From: Peteryoungia wuzhouensis
GTDB taxonomy: Bacteria; Pseudomonadota; Alphaproteobacteria; Rhizobiales; Rhizobiaceae
Reading direction: 5' to 3'
Length of the DNA: 64,000 bases
Assembly (NCBI RefSeq): GCF_003205195.1
Contig: NZ_QJRY01000005.1
Span: 1-64,000 of the forward strand
Shown here piece after piece: positions 27,022-36,234 of this stretch (its first letter is position 1; each line of letters begins with the position of its first letter). Made by a program: the position numbers and the translations under genes. Below the pieces are notes generated by a model that was given only the letters and a program-made list of their open reading frames with translations, did not search any database and was not told where the DNA came from.

Positions 27022-29370
27022 CTATGCGGCTTCCCAAACCTGATTGAGGATCTTTGCCGCAAGCGCCGCCTTGTCCTGCGGCAAGAATCGGCCGTAGTGC
27101 TGCTGAACGACATCCGGTGTGTCTTGGATGGCATAACTCGCCTGCTCATACGATCCGGTCTGCTTGAGGATATGCGTTGCCAGAATATCCCGAAGATTAT
27201 GCGGTCCGTGCGGCAGCAATCCCTTAATAGCGCCGCGGCCGGTATAGGGGTTGTAGATGCCATAGCGTTGGATCACGGTGCGCCAGGCTTCATAGAATTT
27301 GGTGGAATCGTATGCCGCGTCCAGGCTGGTTGTCTTCACCGTCTTGACGAACAGGGTGCCGGGATCCTTTGCCGAACCAAGCAGCACACCTCGGTGGCGA
27401 TCGATATAGGCCTCAAGATATTTGTAGAGATCGAGCAGATCGGGCAGGATCAGCCGGAACGGCTTTTGTCCGAAGAAGGATGAGCCTGAGTTCTTGAAGG
27501 CGATTGATGGGATGAGGACCTCCCATCCGTTTTCCCGATCGCTCCAGCGCAATTCACCGCATTTCATGTCTTCCAGCCGTCGCTCCGAAGTCGGGAAATG
27601 CCCGCGTGGGCACAAGCGAAGCTGGCGAAGGTTCTTTTGCCGAAGTCCCAGATGCAGGCCGAGGCGCAGCAAAAGGAAAGAGCGGACCGCTTCGGCTGCT
27701 GCCCGAGGATAGCGGTTTTCATCCGGCATACGCTTCAGGATCTCATCTGTGATCTTGCGGTATTCCAACAGTGGGCTGTCTGCTTCAAGGACCACCATGA
27801 TCGGCTCGAACGGATCGCGGTGCACGCGCATGACACGCTGGATTTCCTTCGAGCGATTGGCAGCATGCCGGTGGAATGCGTCGCAGGCGCCGTGCCAGTC
27901 GCGCGCTGCGAATTCTATCTCCTCTGGCGCGATCAGCCCTTCGATTGGCTGAACCTTCTTCAGGAGCTCCGGATGCTGGCGGATCCAGCCCACCTCCGCC
28001 CGCGTGAGAGCTTGCGCCACCATCAGCATGTCTTCTTCCCATTTGGTGTAGAAGCCACGGCGCTTCTCCCGCCATTGGAGGTACCAGTCCCAGACGCCTG
28101 GGAAGATCAACAGACCAAAGGTCAGTTGGCTGAGCGGCACACCGCGCCCTTTGACGACGCCGGCAGGTGAGGCGGCGAGCGCCCCGAACATAAGGCCGAG
28201 ATGCTCGACCTTCTGGGATGCGGTTTCCTCTCCCCAAACTCCATTTCGTTGGAAGCCGATTGCGGTCAGCGTCGATGTCTTGAAGCGGATCAGATCGGCC
28301 ATCTCCATAGCCAGCCGCGGCGGCGCATCGACGACGCCGGACAGGAGATCAGGATCTTCAAAGGCCTTGGGATTGTGGCTCGCGCTGTCCGGGTTCATTT
28401 GTGGTCGTGGAGACAGGGTGCCTCCGCCATAGGTGATCCCCGGAAATCGTATTGCATAACGCTGTTTGGTTGCCGCTGCCTGGTAGCGACGATAGTCGGT
28501 TGAGCCCGAGATGATGACCCGGCGCACCCATTCGATGATTTCCTCCCGCTTGGAGAACGGCAAGCTGCTGAAATTATCAGGAAGATGCCATGCAAGTCGT
28601 CGCCGCTCCGCAGCGCTGATGTCGCCCATATCATGGCCGTATAGGGAGCGGGATTGGTGCGGCAGCTTCGCTTTGAAATAGCCCTGTCCCAGTCGGTAGC
28701 GCCGCTCGATACGGGACAGGATCTCGAAGCTCGTCAGAGATCGCGGCACCCGCTCGCCCTGAACCCACGACAGCAGAGTCTTGTCATCGAACGTCTCGCC
28801 CAGGCGAACGACGGCGCGGTAGAGTTGCCAGTAGCTCTCGCCGAACCGGCGCATGTGATAAACGAGCGCATCGTTAAAGCTCGCCGGATCATCGGTCGCC
28901 TCAAACAATGGCTCAGGGAATGGACTGATTGGTTTCGATTGTGGTCCCCTCGGCACTGACGACGAGGTAGCCGGGGTCTTGTCGGAGAGGATCTGTCGCG
29001 GTCTGGAACGCGTCGCAGTTTCCACCTTGCTCCGAACGGCATTGCGCGATTTCGTGCGTGTTTTCGTTGACTGGATGTCATCGGCGGCAGGCGGTTCTCC
29101 GAGCCAGCGGATAATCGCGTCCAGTCCCGGACGGAGCGCCTTCTTCAAATCGGCTGTCAATTGGTTTTCGATCCCGCATGCCTCGCCAATGGCCGTCCAA
29201 TCTATACGGCCACTAACGATCGGTGGTGGCCGGCGGTGGATGACAAGACCTATGAGATAGGGCCGAATGCTTTCCAGCACCCGCTTTGAGGCGATTGGCG
29301 CGATGCGCACCTCGCAGAAATCCGAGATTTTTCGTTGAAAGTGATGAGTTGAAAGATCGTGTTTTGCCAT
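27022..29370 (-). CDS. Large tyrosine recombinase-like integrase
   Basis: About 782 aa; start 29370 is chosen (MAKHDLST, with GGAATAAGAG upstream) rather than the next Met upstream at 29430. The C-terminal 250 residues look like a phage-integrase catalytic domain: LRLGLHLGLRQKNLRQLRL (first Arg), GPHNLRDILATHIL (H-x-x-R box) and QQHYGRFLPQ (His/Tyr). The first 500 residues are not recognisable and exceed the normal 400-residue integrase, so the family may be a specialised element recombinase. Next to the 26.9 kb T-arm-like repeat. Catalytic assignment is by motif, activity inferred. Confidence 0.75.
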   Translation of the reverse strand: MAKHDLSTHHFQRKISDFCEVRIAPIASKRVLESIRPYLIGLVIHRRPPPIVSGRIDWTAIGEACGIENQLTADLKKALRPGLDAIIRWLGEPPAADDIQSTKTRTKSRNAVRSKVETATRSRPRQILSDKTPATSSSVPRGPQSKPISPFPEPLFEATDDPASFNDALVYHMRRFGESYWQLYRAVVRLGETFDDKTLLSWVQGERVPRSLTSFEILSRIERRYRLGQGYFKAKLPHQSRSLYGHDMGDISAAERRRLAWHLPDNFSSLPFSKREEIIEWVRRVIISGSTDYRRYQAAATKQRYAIRFPGITYGGGTLSPRPQMNPDSASHNPKAFEDPDLLSGVVDAPPRLAMEMADLIRFKTSTLTAIGFQRNGVWGEETASQKVEHLGLMFGALAASPAGVVKGRGVPLSQLTFGLLIFPGVWDWYLQWREKRRGFYTKWEEDMLMVAQALTRAEVGWIRQHPELLKKVQPIEGLIAPEEIEFAARDWHGACDAFHRHAANRSKEIQRVMRVHRDPFEPIMVVLEADSPLLEYRKITDEILKRMPDENRYPRAAAEAVRSFLLLRLGLHLGLRQKNLRQLRLCPRGHFPTSERRLEDMKCGELRWSDRENGWEVLIPSIAFKNSGSSFFGQKPFRLILPDLLDLYKYLEAYIDRHRGVLLGSAKDPGTLFVKTVKTTSLDAAYDSTKFYEAWRTVIQRYGIYNPYTGRGAIKGLLPHGPHNLRDILATHILKQTGSYEQASYAIQDTPDVVQQHYGRFLPQDKAALAAKILNQVWEAA

Positions 29371-29528
29371 GCTCTTATTCCATTTCTCTCGATACCGGTG
29401 TCGAGGGCGGGCGGGAATAGGAGTGGACATTTAACAAATGGTATTGCCGCAGCGGCGAGCTTTTGGGGCTAGGCCTAGGTCCCCAAATTTCCAATGAAGC
29501 ATCAAGTGCCTCATGCTAAAGGTTGCGG

Positions 29529-30440
29529 ATGGGATTCGGGGTTTTCATTCACCGGTCAGATTCGATTTACGACGACAGCCCGGCTGAACAATATCAGTTT
29601 CCGGGCCAGTATCTCGGTCGTGTCCAGGCATGCGTCGGTGACTGGATCGTGTACTATGAGCCTCGGAAGGTCGCAGCGACCCGCGGCTATTTTGCTGTCG
29701 CCAAGGTTGAACGGGTAATTGCTGATCCGAAGGCGCCCGGCATGTATCTGGCGCTGATTGAACACGGTAGCTATCTCGACTTTATCAATCCCGTTCCGTT
29801 CAGTGGACCAGACGGTGTCATAGAGCGGGGCGTGCTGAATGAAGAGGGCCGTATTTCCGGCAGGGCACAGGCTGCGGTCCGGCCGATGTCCTCAGCAGAT
29901 TTCAACCGCATCGTATCGATTGGAATAGACGAGCATGAGCCTGAACTGCCTCGGCTGGATGAGCCGGGGGTGACGCATGCGGTCGATGGATTTGCAGATG
30001 AAGCTCAAGCGCCGTTCATGTTCGAGCAGGAGCGCGACCGGGTTATGCAACTCTCGTCGCGGATTGTTCGAAATCGGCTGTTTCGCCGGCTCGTTCTTCA
30101 CGCCTATGACAAACGATGCGCCATCACGGGATTGAAGCTCATCAACGGTGGTGGCCGGGCGGAGGTCGACGCCGCACATATCCGGCCAGTGGAAGCGAGC
30201 GGGCCTGACATTCTTTCCAACGGAATTGCTCTTTCGGGTACCGCACACTGGATGTTTGATCGCGGTCTGATTGGCCTTTCGGACGACCTTGATATCCTGA
30301 TATCGCGTCAGGCTAATGATCCTGACAGCATTCAAGGACTCCTCAACAGGACTGGGAAGGCGATCGTGCCTAGCAGGGTGTTCGAGCGGCCACATCCCCA
30401 GTTCCTGAGGTGGCACCGCGAGAATCGCTTCAAGCAGTGA
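29529..30440 (+). CDS. HNH endonuclease, restriction-like
   Basis: 303 aa. The C-terminal HNH domain reads RRLVLHAYDKRCAITGLKL, then VDAAHIRPVEASGPD and NGIALSGTAHWMFD, with the H, N and H residues expected for a metal-dependent nuclease. The N-terminal 110 residues (FGVFIHR, QYLGRVQACVGDWIVYYEP, GYFAVAKVERV) resemble a small beta-rich PUA/EVE-like reader that could sense modified bases. ATG at 29529 with AAAGG upstream is chosen over a TTG six bases before. Divergent from the integrase. Modified-DNA restriction of invading DNA is the likely role, by family analogy. Confidence 0.8.
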   Translation: MGFGVFIHRSDSIYDDSPAEQYQFPGQYLGRVQACVGDWIVYYEPRKVAATRGYFAVAKVERVIADPKAPGMYLALIEHGSYLDFINPVPFSGPDGVIERGVLNEEGRISGRAQAAVRPMSSADFNRIVSIGIDEHEPELPRLDEPGVTHAVDGFADEAQAPFMFEQERDRVMQLSSRIVRNRLFRRLVLHAYDKRCAITGLKLINGGGRAEVDAAHIRPVEASGPDILSNGIALSGTAHWMFDRGLIGLSDDLDILISRQANDPDSIQGLLNRTGKAIVPSRVFERPHPQFLRWHRENRFKQ

Positions 30441-30583
30441 ACGTGCCTTTGCCTTTGGTTCTATACTCCCGAACGGGTCTATTTCGACAGTGCGAAGCAA
30501 GGAAACCTGCAAATCATCCCGATCGGTTCTTTTGGCTTCCATTTGCGCCTTTCGGTGATATAATCGTCCCGATAGGGGTGATT

Positions 30584-30811
30584 ATGGAAAAGATATCAGA
30601 TACAAAAAGCCTCGGCATGCTGATCCGTCAGGAGCGCAAACAGCAGGGATTGACCCAGGAGCAACTCGCCGGGGTGATTGGTGTTGGCGTAAGGTTTCTG
30701 CGTGAACTCGAGGCCGGCAAAGAGAGCTGCCAAATTGGCCGTGCGATGCAAGTCCTGGCTGGTTTGGGCCTCGTTGTTTCGGTCGGTCGTCGCCAGGGTC
30801 CTCGATCATGA
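30584..30811 (+). CDS. hipB: HipB-like Xre antitoxin
   Basis: 75 aa, consisting of an Xre-type helix-turn-helix: LGMLIRQERKQQGLTQEQLA, then VIGVGVRFLRELEAGKE. AGGGG lies before the ATG at 30584. It overlaps hipA by four bases (ATGA), the standard order for a hipBA toxin-antitoxin unit in which HipB represses the operon and holds HipA inactive. The immediate upstream region carries GATTATTAT-rich DNA in which operators may lie, but none was clear to me. Confidence 0.88.
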   Translation: MEKISDTKSLGMLIRQERKQQGLTQEQLAGVIGVGVRFLRELEAGKESCQIGRAMQVLAGLGLVVSVGRRQGPRS

Positions 30812-32070
30812 CCCGCGTATTGGATGTCTATTTTCGCGACACCAAGGCCGGCGTGCTTGCCCGGCTTGACGACGGCCTGCTGACCTTTGCCTACGATGGC
30901 GCGTATCTCTTGGACCAACGATCGCGTGCGATCTCGTTCTCGATGCCCCTGCAAGAAGAACCCTTTGGTGATCCGGTGGTGCGCCCGTTTTTCTCCGGTC
31001 TCTTGCCGGACGAAGGCGCGCGGCAACGCCTAGCTGGTGCGCTCGGCCTCTCGGCAGGCAATTCCTTCGGGCTGCTGGAAGTTATCGGGGGCGAGTGCGC
31101 AGGTGCTTTGTCACTCTACCCTACAGGCACGGCGCCCGAACCTTCTGGCCGATCCCACGCCGAAGTCCTCACTTCGGAACGTGTGGATGAAATTCTCAGC
31201 AGGCTGCGGACCCGGCCTTTGCTTGGTGGAGACGAGGGCATTCGCTTATCGCTCGCCGGCGGGCAGGATAAACTGGCGGTCATTGTCGATGGAGATTCCA
31301 TTGCCTTGGCAAAAGACGGCAGACCAACGACCCATATCTTGAAACCAGTCATCCAGGCGTTGGAAGGCACGGTGGAGAACGAGTATTTTTGTATGCGGCT
31401 GGCTGCCCGCCTCAAGCTGCCGGTACCCCATGTCGAGATACGTCTAGACGGGGCGACTGCCTTTCTCCTGGTTGAGCGTTATGATCGGACGAAAGCTGCA
31501 GACGGCATCATTGAGCGCCTACACCAGGAAGACTTCTGCCAGGCCCTTAGCGTCCCGCCGGAGCTGAAGTATGAGGCCGAGGGCGGACCGGGGACAGAAC
31601 ATGCTCTCAGGCTGATCGACCAGGCCTGCGCTAGACCTGTCGCGGATCGGTTGCAATTCATCCGCATGCTGATTTTCCATTATCTCGTCGGCAACGCTGA
31701 TGCCCACGGCAAGAACTACGCCCTGCTTTATGGCTCCGATGAACCGGATCTGGCGCCGATCTACGATGTCGTTTGCACGGCCGTTTATCCCCGCTTGTCA
31801 AAGAGGCTCGCCATGAAGATTGGCGGCCGCGATGTGCCCGACACCATCCAACTGAAGCATTGGAAGACATTGGTGCCCGAAACCAAGTCTTCTCAGCGCA
31901 TCCTTGTTCGCGATCTTGCCCAAATGGCCGAAAGGATTGTGAGCGAGGCCGATGCCCTTGTTGCAGAACTGGCCGACGAGGGGATCAGGCACCCCATCTT
32001 GAACGCAATTCGCAAGGTCATCTCAAGCCGGGCTGGTTCATTGCAGAGAGTCACGGAGCAGGTCTCTTAA
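30808..32070 (+). CDS. hipA: HipA-family serine/threonine kinase toxin
   Basis: 420 aa, the usual length. It shows the HipA N-terminal domain (PFFSGLLPDEGARQRLA), the Gly-rich loop region LSLAGGQDKLAV, the catalytic loop GNADAHGKNYALL and the metal-binding IYDVVCTAVYP. HipA kinases phosphorylate glutamyl-tRNA synthetase or other targets to stop growth and promote persistence. Paired with hipB by ATGA overlap. It is the last gene before the right T-arm-like repeat and may serve to keep the mobile unit in place. Confidence 0.9.
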   Translation: MTRVLDVYFRDTKAGVLARLDDGLLTFAYDGAYLLDQRSRAISFSMPLQEEPFGDPVVRPFFSGLLPDEGARQRLAGALGLSAGNSFGLLEVIGGECAGALSLYPTGTAPEPSGRSHAEVLTSERVDEILSRLRTRPLLGGDEGIRLSLAGGQDKLAVIVDGDSIALAKDGRPTTHILKPVIQALEGTVENEYFCMRLAARLKLPVPHVEIRLDGATAFLLVERYDRTKAADGIIERLHQEDFCQALSVPPELKYEAEGGPGTEHALRLIDQACARPVADRLQFIRMLIFHYLVGNADAHGKNYALLYGSDEPDLAPIYDVVCTAVYPRLSKRLAMKIGGRDVPDTIQLKHWKTLVPETKSSQRILVRDLAQMAERIVSEADALVAELADEGIRHPILNAIRKVISSRAGSLQRVTEQVS

Positions 32071-32098
32071 GCAGTGGAATGGTCTCGATATCCACCGC

Positions 32099-32114
32099 TT
32101 TGTCCATGGACAAA
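32099..32114. promoter_or_regulatory. Perfect 16-bp palindrome at right end of unit
   Basis: TTTGTCCATGGACAAA is a perfect inverted repeat with no T-run after it, so not a terminator. It immediately precedes the T-arm-like repeat at 32116 and may be part of a recombination site. Confidence 0.4.
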
Positions 32115-32115
32115 C

Positions 32116-32141
32116 GGGTCGGTGGTTCGAATCCTTTCAAG
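32116..32141 (+). repeat. T-arm-like direct repeat, right copy (possible att)
   Basis: GGGTCGGTGGTTCGAATCCT followed by TTCAAG; 23 of 26 bases match the copy at 26910-26935, in the same orientation. The 5.2-kb interval between the copies carries integrase, HNH nuclease and hipBA. This is the expected picture of an inserted unit and also the boundary with the catabolic genes that begin at 32159. Confidence 0.5.
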
Positions 32142-32158
32142 AGCGAGGGAACGTTTGG

Positions 32159-32695
32159 CTACATATTTCGGACGTTCTTCATCATAACACGCATGGCGCG
32201 GATGCCCGCTTCCAGGTCATGCGGATCCACGCCTTCTATCAGGGTTTCCTCGCGGGCCAGCGCAATGCGGATGATGCTGGCATGAAGTTCGTAGCCCTTG
32301 TCATTCAGCCACCAGCGCCGCTTTCGCGGATCTTTCTCCGACTTCACAGAGCCGAGATAACCCATTTGGTCAAGTGTCGCCAGCGCGCGGCTCGCGGCTG
32401 CCTTGTCGAGGTTCACCACTTCGCAGATGCGGGCGGCGGTAATTTCGGGCTCGATGGCAAGCATCGAGATCGCGCGCCATTCCGTGATGCCTATGCCGAA
32501 TTGCTCCCGGTAGATGGCGGACGCACCGCGAGACAGCGCATTATTGATGCTGGAAAGGAAGAACGGGATATAGTTGCTGATGTCGAGAATCTCGACATCA
32601 TCCCGGGTCGTGATGGATCTCGAGATCCGGCCCGCGGGACACGTCTGGCGCAATAAGGTTTGTGACGGTTTCGTCCGCGTTTCAGGTGGGCTCAT
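32159..32695 (-). CDS. MarR family transcription regulator
   Basis: 178 aa. Winged helix-turn-helix with ITEWRAISMLAIEPEITA, CEVVNLDKAAASRALATLD and a DPRKRRWWL wing, as in MarR proteins that sense aromatic acids or CoA thioesters. Start shares bases with the ferredoxin-reductase stop, so it is the last gene of the long aromatic operon. The two palindromes upstream of that operon (40137-40192) are the natural candidates for its operators, giving autoregulation. Ligand unknown. Confidence 0.85.
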   Translation of the reverse strand: MSPPETRTKPSQTLLRQTCPAGRISRSITTRDDVEILDISNYIPFFLSSINNALSRGASAIYREQFGIGITEWRAISMLAIEPEITAARICEVVNLDKAAASRALATLDQMGYLGSVKSEKDPRKRRWWLNDKGYELHASIIRIALAREETLIEGVDPHDLEAGIRAMRVMMKNVRNM

Positions 32696-33942
32696 CAGTT
32701 TTGGTCTTTCACTGCCTTTGCCAAGCCGCCGATATCGAAGCGTCGCTTTTCAAGAGCTGCGCGAGTGACCCGTTCGGCCCGTCGCAGAAGCTGTCGGGCG
32801 GCCATGTGTTCGCCAGCGGCATTGATCGTTTCCACTGCCAACAACTGGCCCATTTTGAAGCGGAATACAAGCTTTCGGTCCTTGGGATACTCGATGGCGA
32901 CATCCTCGTCGGCACCGGTGCCAAGGCCTGCGATCTGCAGCTTCCAATCGGATTGGTCGCTCCAGAACCAGGGAACGGCATCGTAACCGGAGAACTTGCC
33001 GATCAGGCGCCGGGCGATGGTACGCGCCTGGTCAGTGGCGGCTTGAACGGATTCGAGCCTTATCAACTCGCCGCCCACCGGGTCGGGGAAGGCCGCGCAG
33101 TCGCCGAATGCCGAGATTGAGGGGTCTTCAGTGACGAGCCCGTTATCGACAATGATGCCGTTTGCCACGGCAAGCCCGGCTGCTTCGGCGAGCTCGACGT
33201 TGGGACGTACGCCCGCCGCAAGCAGGATCATATCGCCATCCAATGTTTTTCCATCGGAAAGCCTGACCCCCATGGCCAGGCCGTCGGTGCCTCGCAGCAC
33301 CTCGGTCACGCCGGTGCCGAGTACAAGGCGCGTGCCGAGAGCTGCGTGGAACAAACGGAAGTGTTCCGACATGGCCGGCGACACCGCGCGGGCCATCAAA
33401 CGCGGCGCAGCTTCAACCACCGTCACATGGTGTCCGGACGCGACGGTCACGGCGGCGAATTCCAGGCCAATGAACCCGCCGCCGATCACAATGATCCGGC
33501 GCTTGATGGCAAGACCCGCGCGCAGCGTGTCGGCATCTGCGGCGCTTCGCAGGCCATGGACGTTGCGAGCGTCCAGCCCGGGGATGGGTGGCACCGCGTT
33601 GCGGGCGCCCGTGGCTAGAACCAGGTGGTCGTAGCCGATCGGACGCCCCGTCAATGTCTCAACCGCTCTTGCCTGCCGGTCGATGCTGATCGCGCGTTCC
33701 GGCGCGATCAGCCGGATCGCGTTTCGCTCGTAAAAACTCTCCGGCCGCAACTGGATCGCCTCGGCGCGTCCTTCCTTCAAATAGGCCTTGGAAAGCGGCG
33801 GGCGCTGATAGGGCAGGCCCGGTTCGTCGCCGATCATGGTGATCGCGCCTTCATAGCCCTCTTGGCGCAGGGAGGCGGCAAGCTGGAAGCCGCCCTGGCC
33901 CGTTCCGACGATCACGACACCCTTGTTGCTTTCGAGCGTCAT
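32695..33942 (-). CDS. NAD(P)H-ferredoxin reductase (FAD), P450 partner
   Basis: 415 aa, with start 33942 chosen for GGAGAGCC upstream and because it gives the standard GxGxxG position. FAD-binding VIVGTGQGGFQLAASL lies at the N-terminus, NAD(P)-binding VIGGGFIGLEFA in the middle and a C-terminal dimerisation part with W/SDQSDWK. Same class as putidaredoxin reductase and the reductases that serve CYP199. It should pass electrons from NADH to the adjacent 2Fe-2S ferredoxin. Its start overlaps that gene's end by four bases. Confidence 0.92.
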   Translation of the reverse strand: MTLESNKGVVIVGTGQGGFQLAASLRQEGYEGAITMIGDEPGLPYQRPPLSKAYLKEGRAEAIQLRPESFYERNAIRLIAPERAISIDRQARAVETLTGRPIGYDHLVLATGARNAVPPIPGLDARNVHGLRSAADADTLRAGLAIKRRIIVIGGGFIGLEFAAVTVASGHHVTVVEAAPRLMARAVSPAMSEHFRLFHAALGTRLVLGTGVTEVLRGTDGLAMGVRLSDGKTLDGDMILLAAGVRPNVELAEAAGLAVANGIIVDNGLVTEDPSISAFGDCAAFPDPVGGELIRLESVQAATDQARTIARRLIGKFSGYDAVPWFWSDQSDWKLQIAGLGTGADEDVAIEYPKDRKLVFRFKMGQLLAVETINAAGEHMAARQLLRRAERVTRAALEKRRFDIGGLAKAVKDQN

Positions 33943-34262
33943 GTCTGGCTCTCCGGCAGGTGGATCACCAGGCCATCCAGTTCGGCGGCGATGCGGATTT
34001 GGCAGGAGAGGCGGCTTGTCGGCCTGACCTCGCAGGCCGCGCTTTCCAGCATGTCCTCCTCGCCATCGGCGCGGGGGCCGACGCGCTGGGCCCAGGCGTC
34101 GTCCACATAGCAATGACAGGTGGCGCACATCATGGAACCGCCGCATTCCCCGATGATGCCATCGACATCGTTGGCAAGGGCGACACGCATGATATTGTCG
34201 CCATCGATCGCCTCGACCTCGGTCGTGGCGCCATCATGCGACATGAAAACGATCTTGGTCAT
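33939..34262 (-). CDS. 2Fe-2S ferredoxin, P450 electron donor
   Basis: 107 aa, putidaredoxin/adrenodoxin type. The cluster cysteines are visible in GECGGSMMCATCHCYV and later in RLSCQIRI. It carries electrons from the adjacent reductase to the adjacent P450. It sits between the two, 8 bases after the P450 gene, in the same order as other class I bacterial P450 systems. Confidence 0.93.
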   Translation of the reverse strand: MTKIVFMSHDGATTEVEAIDGDNIMRVALANDVDGIIGECGGSMMCATCHCYVDDAWAQRVGPRADGEEDMLESAACEVRPTSRLSCQIRIAAELDGLVIHLPESQT

Positions 34263-34270
34263 GGCTTCTC

Positions 34271-35494
34271 CTATCTGCCGATGAAGCGCAGCGGCATACG
34301 GTCGAGCGCCCGGATCGCGTTGTTAGGGCGCCAGAGAGCCTCGCCGGCGAACTCGATGCGGTCCACCTTTTCGGCCAGCACGGTCAGTACCGCCTCAAGT
34401 TCCAGCCGGGCCAGGTTCTGCCCGACGCAACCATGGACGCCGGCGCCGAAAGCCATGTGGCCCACGGGCTTTCGGTCCATCCGGAACGTCTCCGGATCGG
34501 CCCATTTTTGCGGATCGAGATTGGCGGAAGCGAGGGCGCAGAGGATCTTTGTACCCTCGGCGATTGCGACGCCCGCGACCTCGGTATTCTGGTTGGCTGT
34601 GCGTGCGAAGGTATGCACCGGCGACGTGTAGCGAAGGACTTCCTCGAAGCAGGGCCGGGCCAGCGACGGATCAGCCTTCAGTTTCTCGTATTCCGATGGA
34701 TTGGAAGCCAGACACCACAAAGCGCTGCCGATCCCGGTCACGGTCGTATCGACACCCGCCGACAGGAAGGAGCGGACCAGCATGGCGGCTTCCTCTTCCG
34801 TCACCTCGCCATCGTCGACCGCGGCATAGATCAGAGCGCCGAGGCCATCCGTGCTCAGGCGGTCGCGGGCGCAAGCGGCCGCGATCCACGGAACGATGTC
34901 AGAGGCCTGGGCCATGGCTGCGCGGCGGAACTTGTTGTCCGGGCCCAGCGCGTTGAACACCATGGCGCCATAATCCACCAGGCGGCGGCGGTCGCTATCA
35001 ACCATGCCGACAGCCTTTGGAAAGACTGCAACGGGGAAGGCTTCCGCGAGGTCGGCGACTGCTTCGAAACTGCCGCGCTCCAATAGTTGGCCGACGATCG
35101 TCTCGGCGGTCTGGCGAAACTCGTCCTTGAGGCCGGAAATGGCCTTTGGCGACAATGCCCGTGCCATTACCTTCCGGGTCTTGGTGTGATCTGGCGGATC
35201 GACTTCGAGGATGATCGAGGGTGGACGCCAGGGCTTGCCGTACTTGAAGTCGTTGAGGCCGACACCGCGCGAGGAAACGAACCTGTTGTGATCAGAAAAG
35301 ATCTCGCGCGTTTCCTCGTAACGACCGGAGGCGAGCACCGACCATTTGGGAATGTAGACTAGGGGGCCGCGAGCGCGAAGTTCCGCATAGTATTCGGCGG
35401 GACTGAGCAGGATCTCTTCGGCATATGGATCGATATCCCACACGGGGATGCCAGGGCCGGGTTCGAATACCTTGTGGCCTTCAATCATATTCAT
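34271..35494 (-). CDS. Cytochrome P450, CYP199-like
   Basis: 407 aa. The heme-ligand Cys is near residue 355 in FGAGVHGCVGQNLAR; the I-helix has SFLSAGVDTTVTGIG and the K-helix EVLRYTSPVHTFART. SSRGVGLNDFKYGKPWRPPS matches closely the corresponding segment of CYP199A2 from Rhodopseudomonas, as I recall it. CYP199 enzymes oxidise or O-demethylate para-substituted benzoates. With ferredoxin and reductase genes adjacent it is a complete class I system. The substrate is inferred, not proved; the adjacent importer probably brings it in. Confidence 0.88.
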   Translation of the reverse strand: MNMIEGHKVFEPGPGIPVWDIDPYAEEILLSPAEYYAELRARGPLVYIPKWSVLASGRYEETREIFSDHNRFVSSRGVGLNDFKYGKPWRPPSIILEVDPPDHTKTRKVMARALSPKAISGLKDEFRQTAETIVGQLLERGSFEAVADLAEAFPVAVFPKAVGMVDSDRRRLVDYGAMVFNALGPDNKFRRAAMAQASDIVPWIAAACARDRLSTDGLGALIYAAVDDGEVTEEEAAMLVRSFLSAGVDTTVTGIGSALWCLASNPSEYEKLKADPSLARPCFEEVLRYTSPVHTFARTANQNTEVAGVAIAEGTKILCALASANLDPQKWADPETFRMDRKPVGHMAFGAGVHGCVGQNLARLELEAVLTVLAEKVDRIEFAGEALWRPNNAIRALDRMPLRFIGR

Positions 35495-35514
35495 TTTTTT
35501 ACCTCCTCGAGCAA

Positions 35515-36234
35515 TCAGCCGCGGGCGACGCCGATATGGCGTTCCAGCAGCTCCGGTTGTTGTTTCAGGGCGGCGGCGCTGTCGTCGTAGACGATGGATC
35601 CGTTTGTGATGACGATGGCGCGGGTGGCGAAGGCGAGTGCTGCCGAAGCGTGCTGCTCCACCAGCACCACCGTGCGTCGACCATCAGCCGCCAGTTGCTC
35701 GAAAGCCTGCATGAGCTGCTCGCAGATGACAGGTGCCAGACCCTCCAGCGGCTCGTCGAGCAGCACCACATCTGGCTCGGTCATCAGCGTCCGGGCGATC
35801 GTGAGCATCTGTTGCTCACCTCCGGAAAGCTGCGTACCGCCATTCCGGCGACGCTCTTTCAGGCGCGGGAAAAGCGCATAGGCCTCATCAAGGGTCGATT
35901 TCCCACGCATGACGGCCGTCAGATTTTCTTCGACGGTGAGCGAGGCGAAAATGTCCCTGGTCTGGGGTACCAGACCCAAGCCGCGCATCGAACGTTGATG
36001 CGGAGAAAGTCGCGAGATATCCTCCTCGCCCAAGGAGACGCGACCACCGTGCAACCGCGTCAGACCCATGACGGTTGAGAGCATCGTGGTCTTTCCGGCG
36101 CCGTTGCGCCCGATCACCGCCACACGTTCGCCGCGTATGATCCGCAGTGAAAGGTTCCGCAGTATATGGGTCTGGCCGTAACCGGCCGTTACGTTTTGGA
36201 GCGACAGCGCAAAGTCAGGCTTTGTCTCAGGCAT
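35515..36234 (-). CDS. ABC transporter ATPase, LivF-like
   Basis: 239 aa. Walker A GRNGAGKTTML, signature LSGGEQQMLTIARTL, Walker B VVLLDEPLEGLAP. LivF class of the branched-chain-amino-acid/aromatic-acid importers. It overlaps the LivG-like gene by eight bases and is followed, 20 bases on, by the P450 gene, so uptake and oxidation are co-transcribed. Confidence 0.92.
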   Translation of the reverse strand: MPETKPDFALSLQNVTAGYGQTHILRNLSLRIIRGERVAVIGRNGAGKTTMLSTVMGLTRLHGGRVSLGEEDISRLSPHQRSMRGLGLVPQTRDIFASLTVEENLTAVMRGKSTLDEAYALFPRLKERRRNGGTQLSGGEQQMLTIARTLMTEPDVVLLDEPLEGLAPVICEQLMQAFEQLAADGRRTVVLVEQHASAALAFATRAIVITNGSIVYDDSAAALKQQPELLERHIGVARG

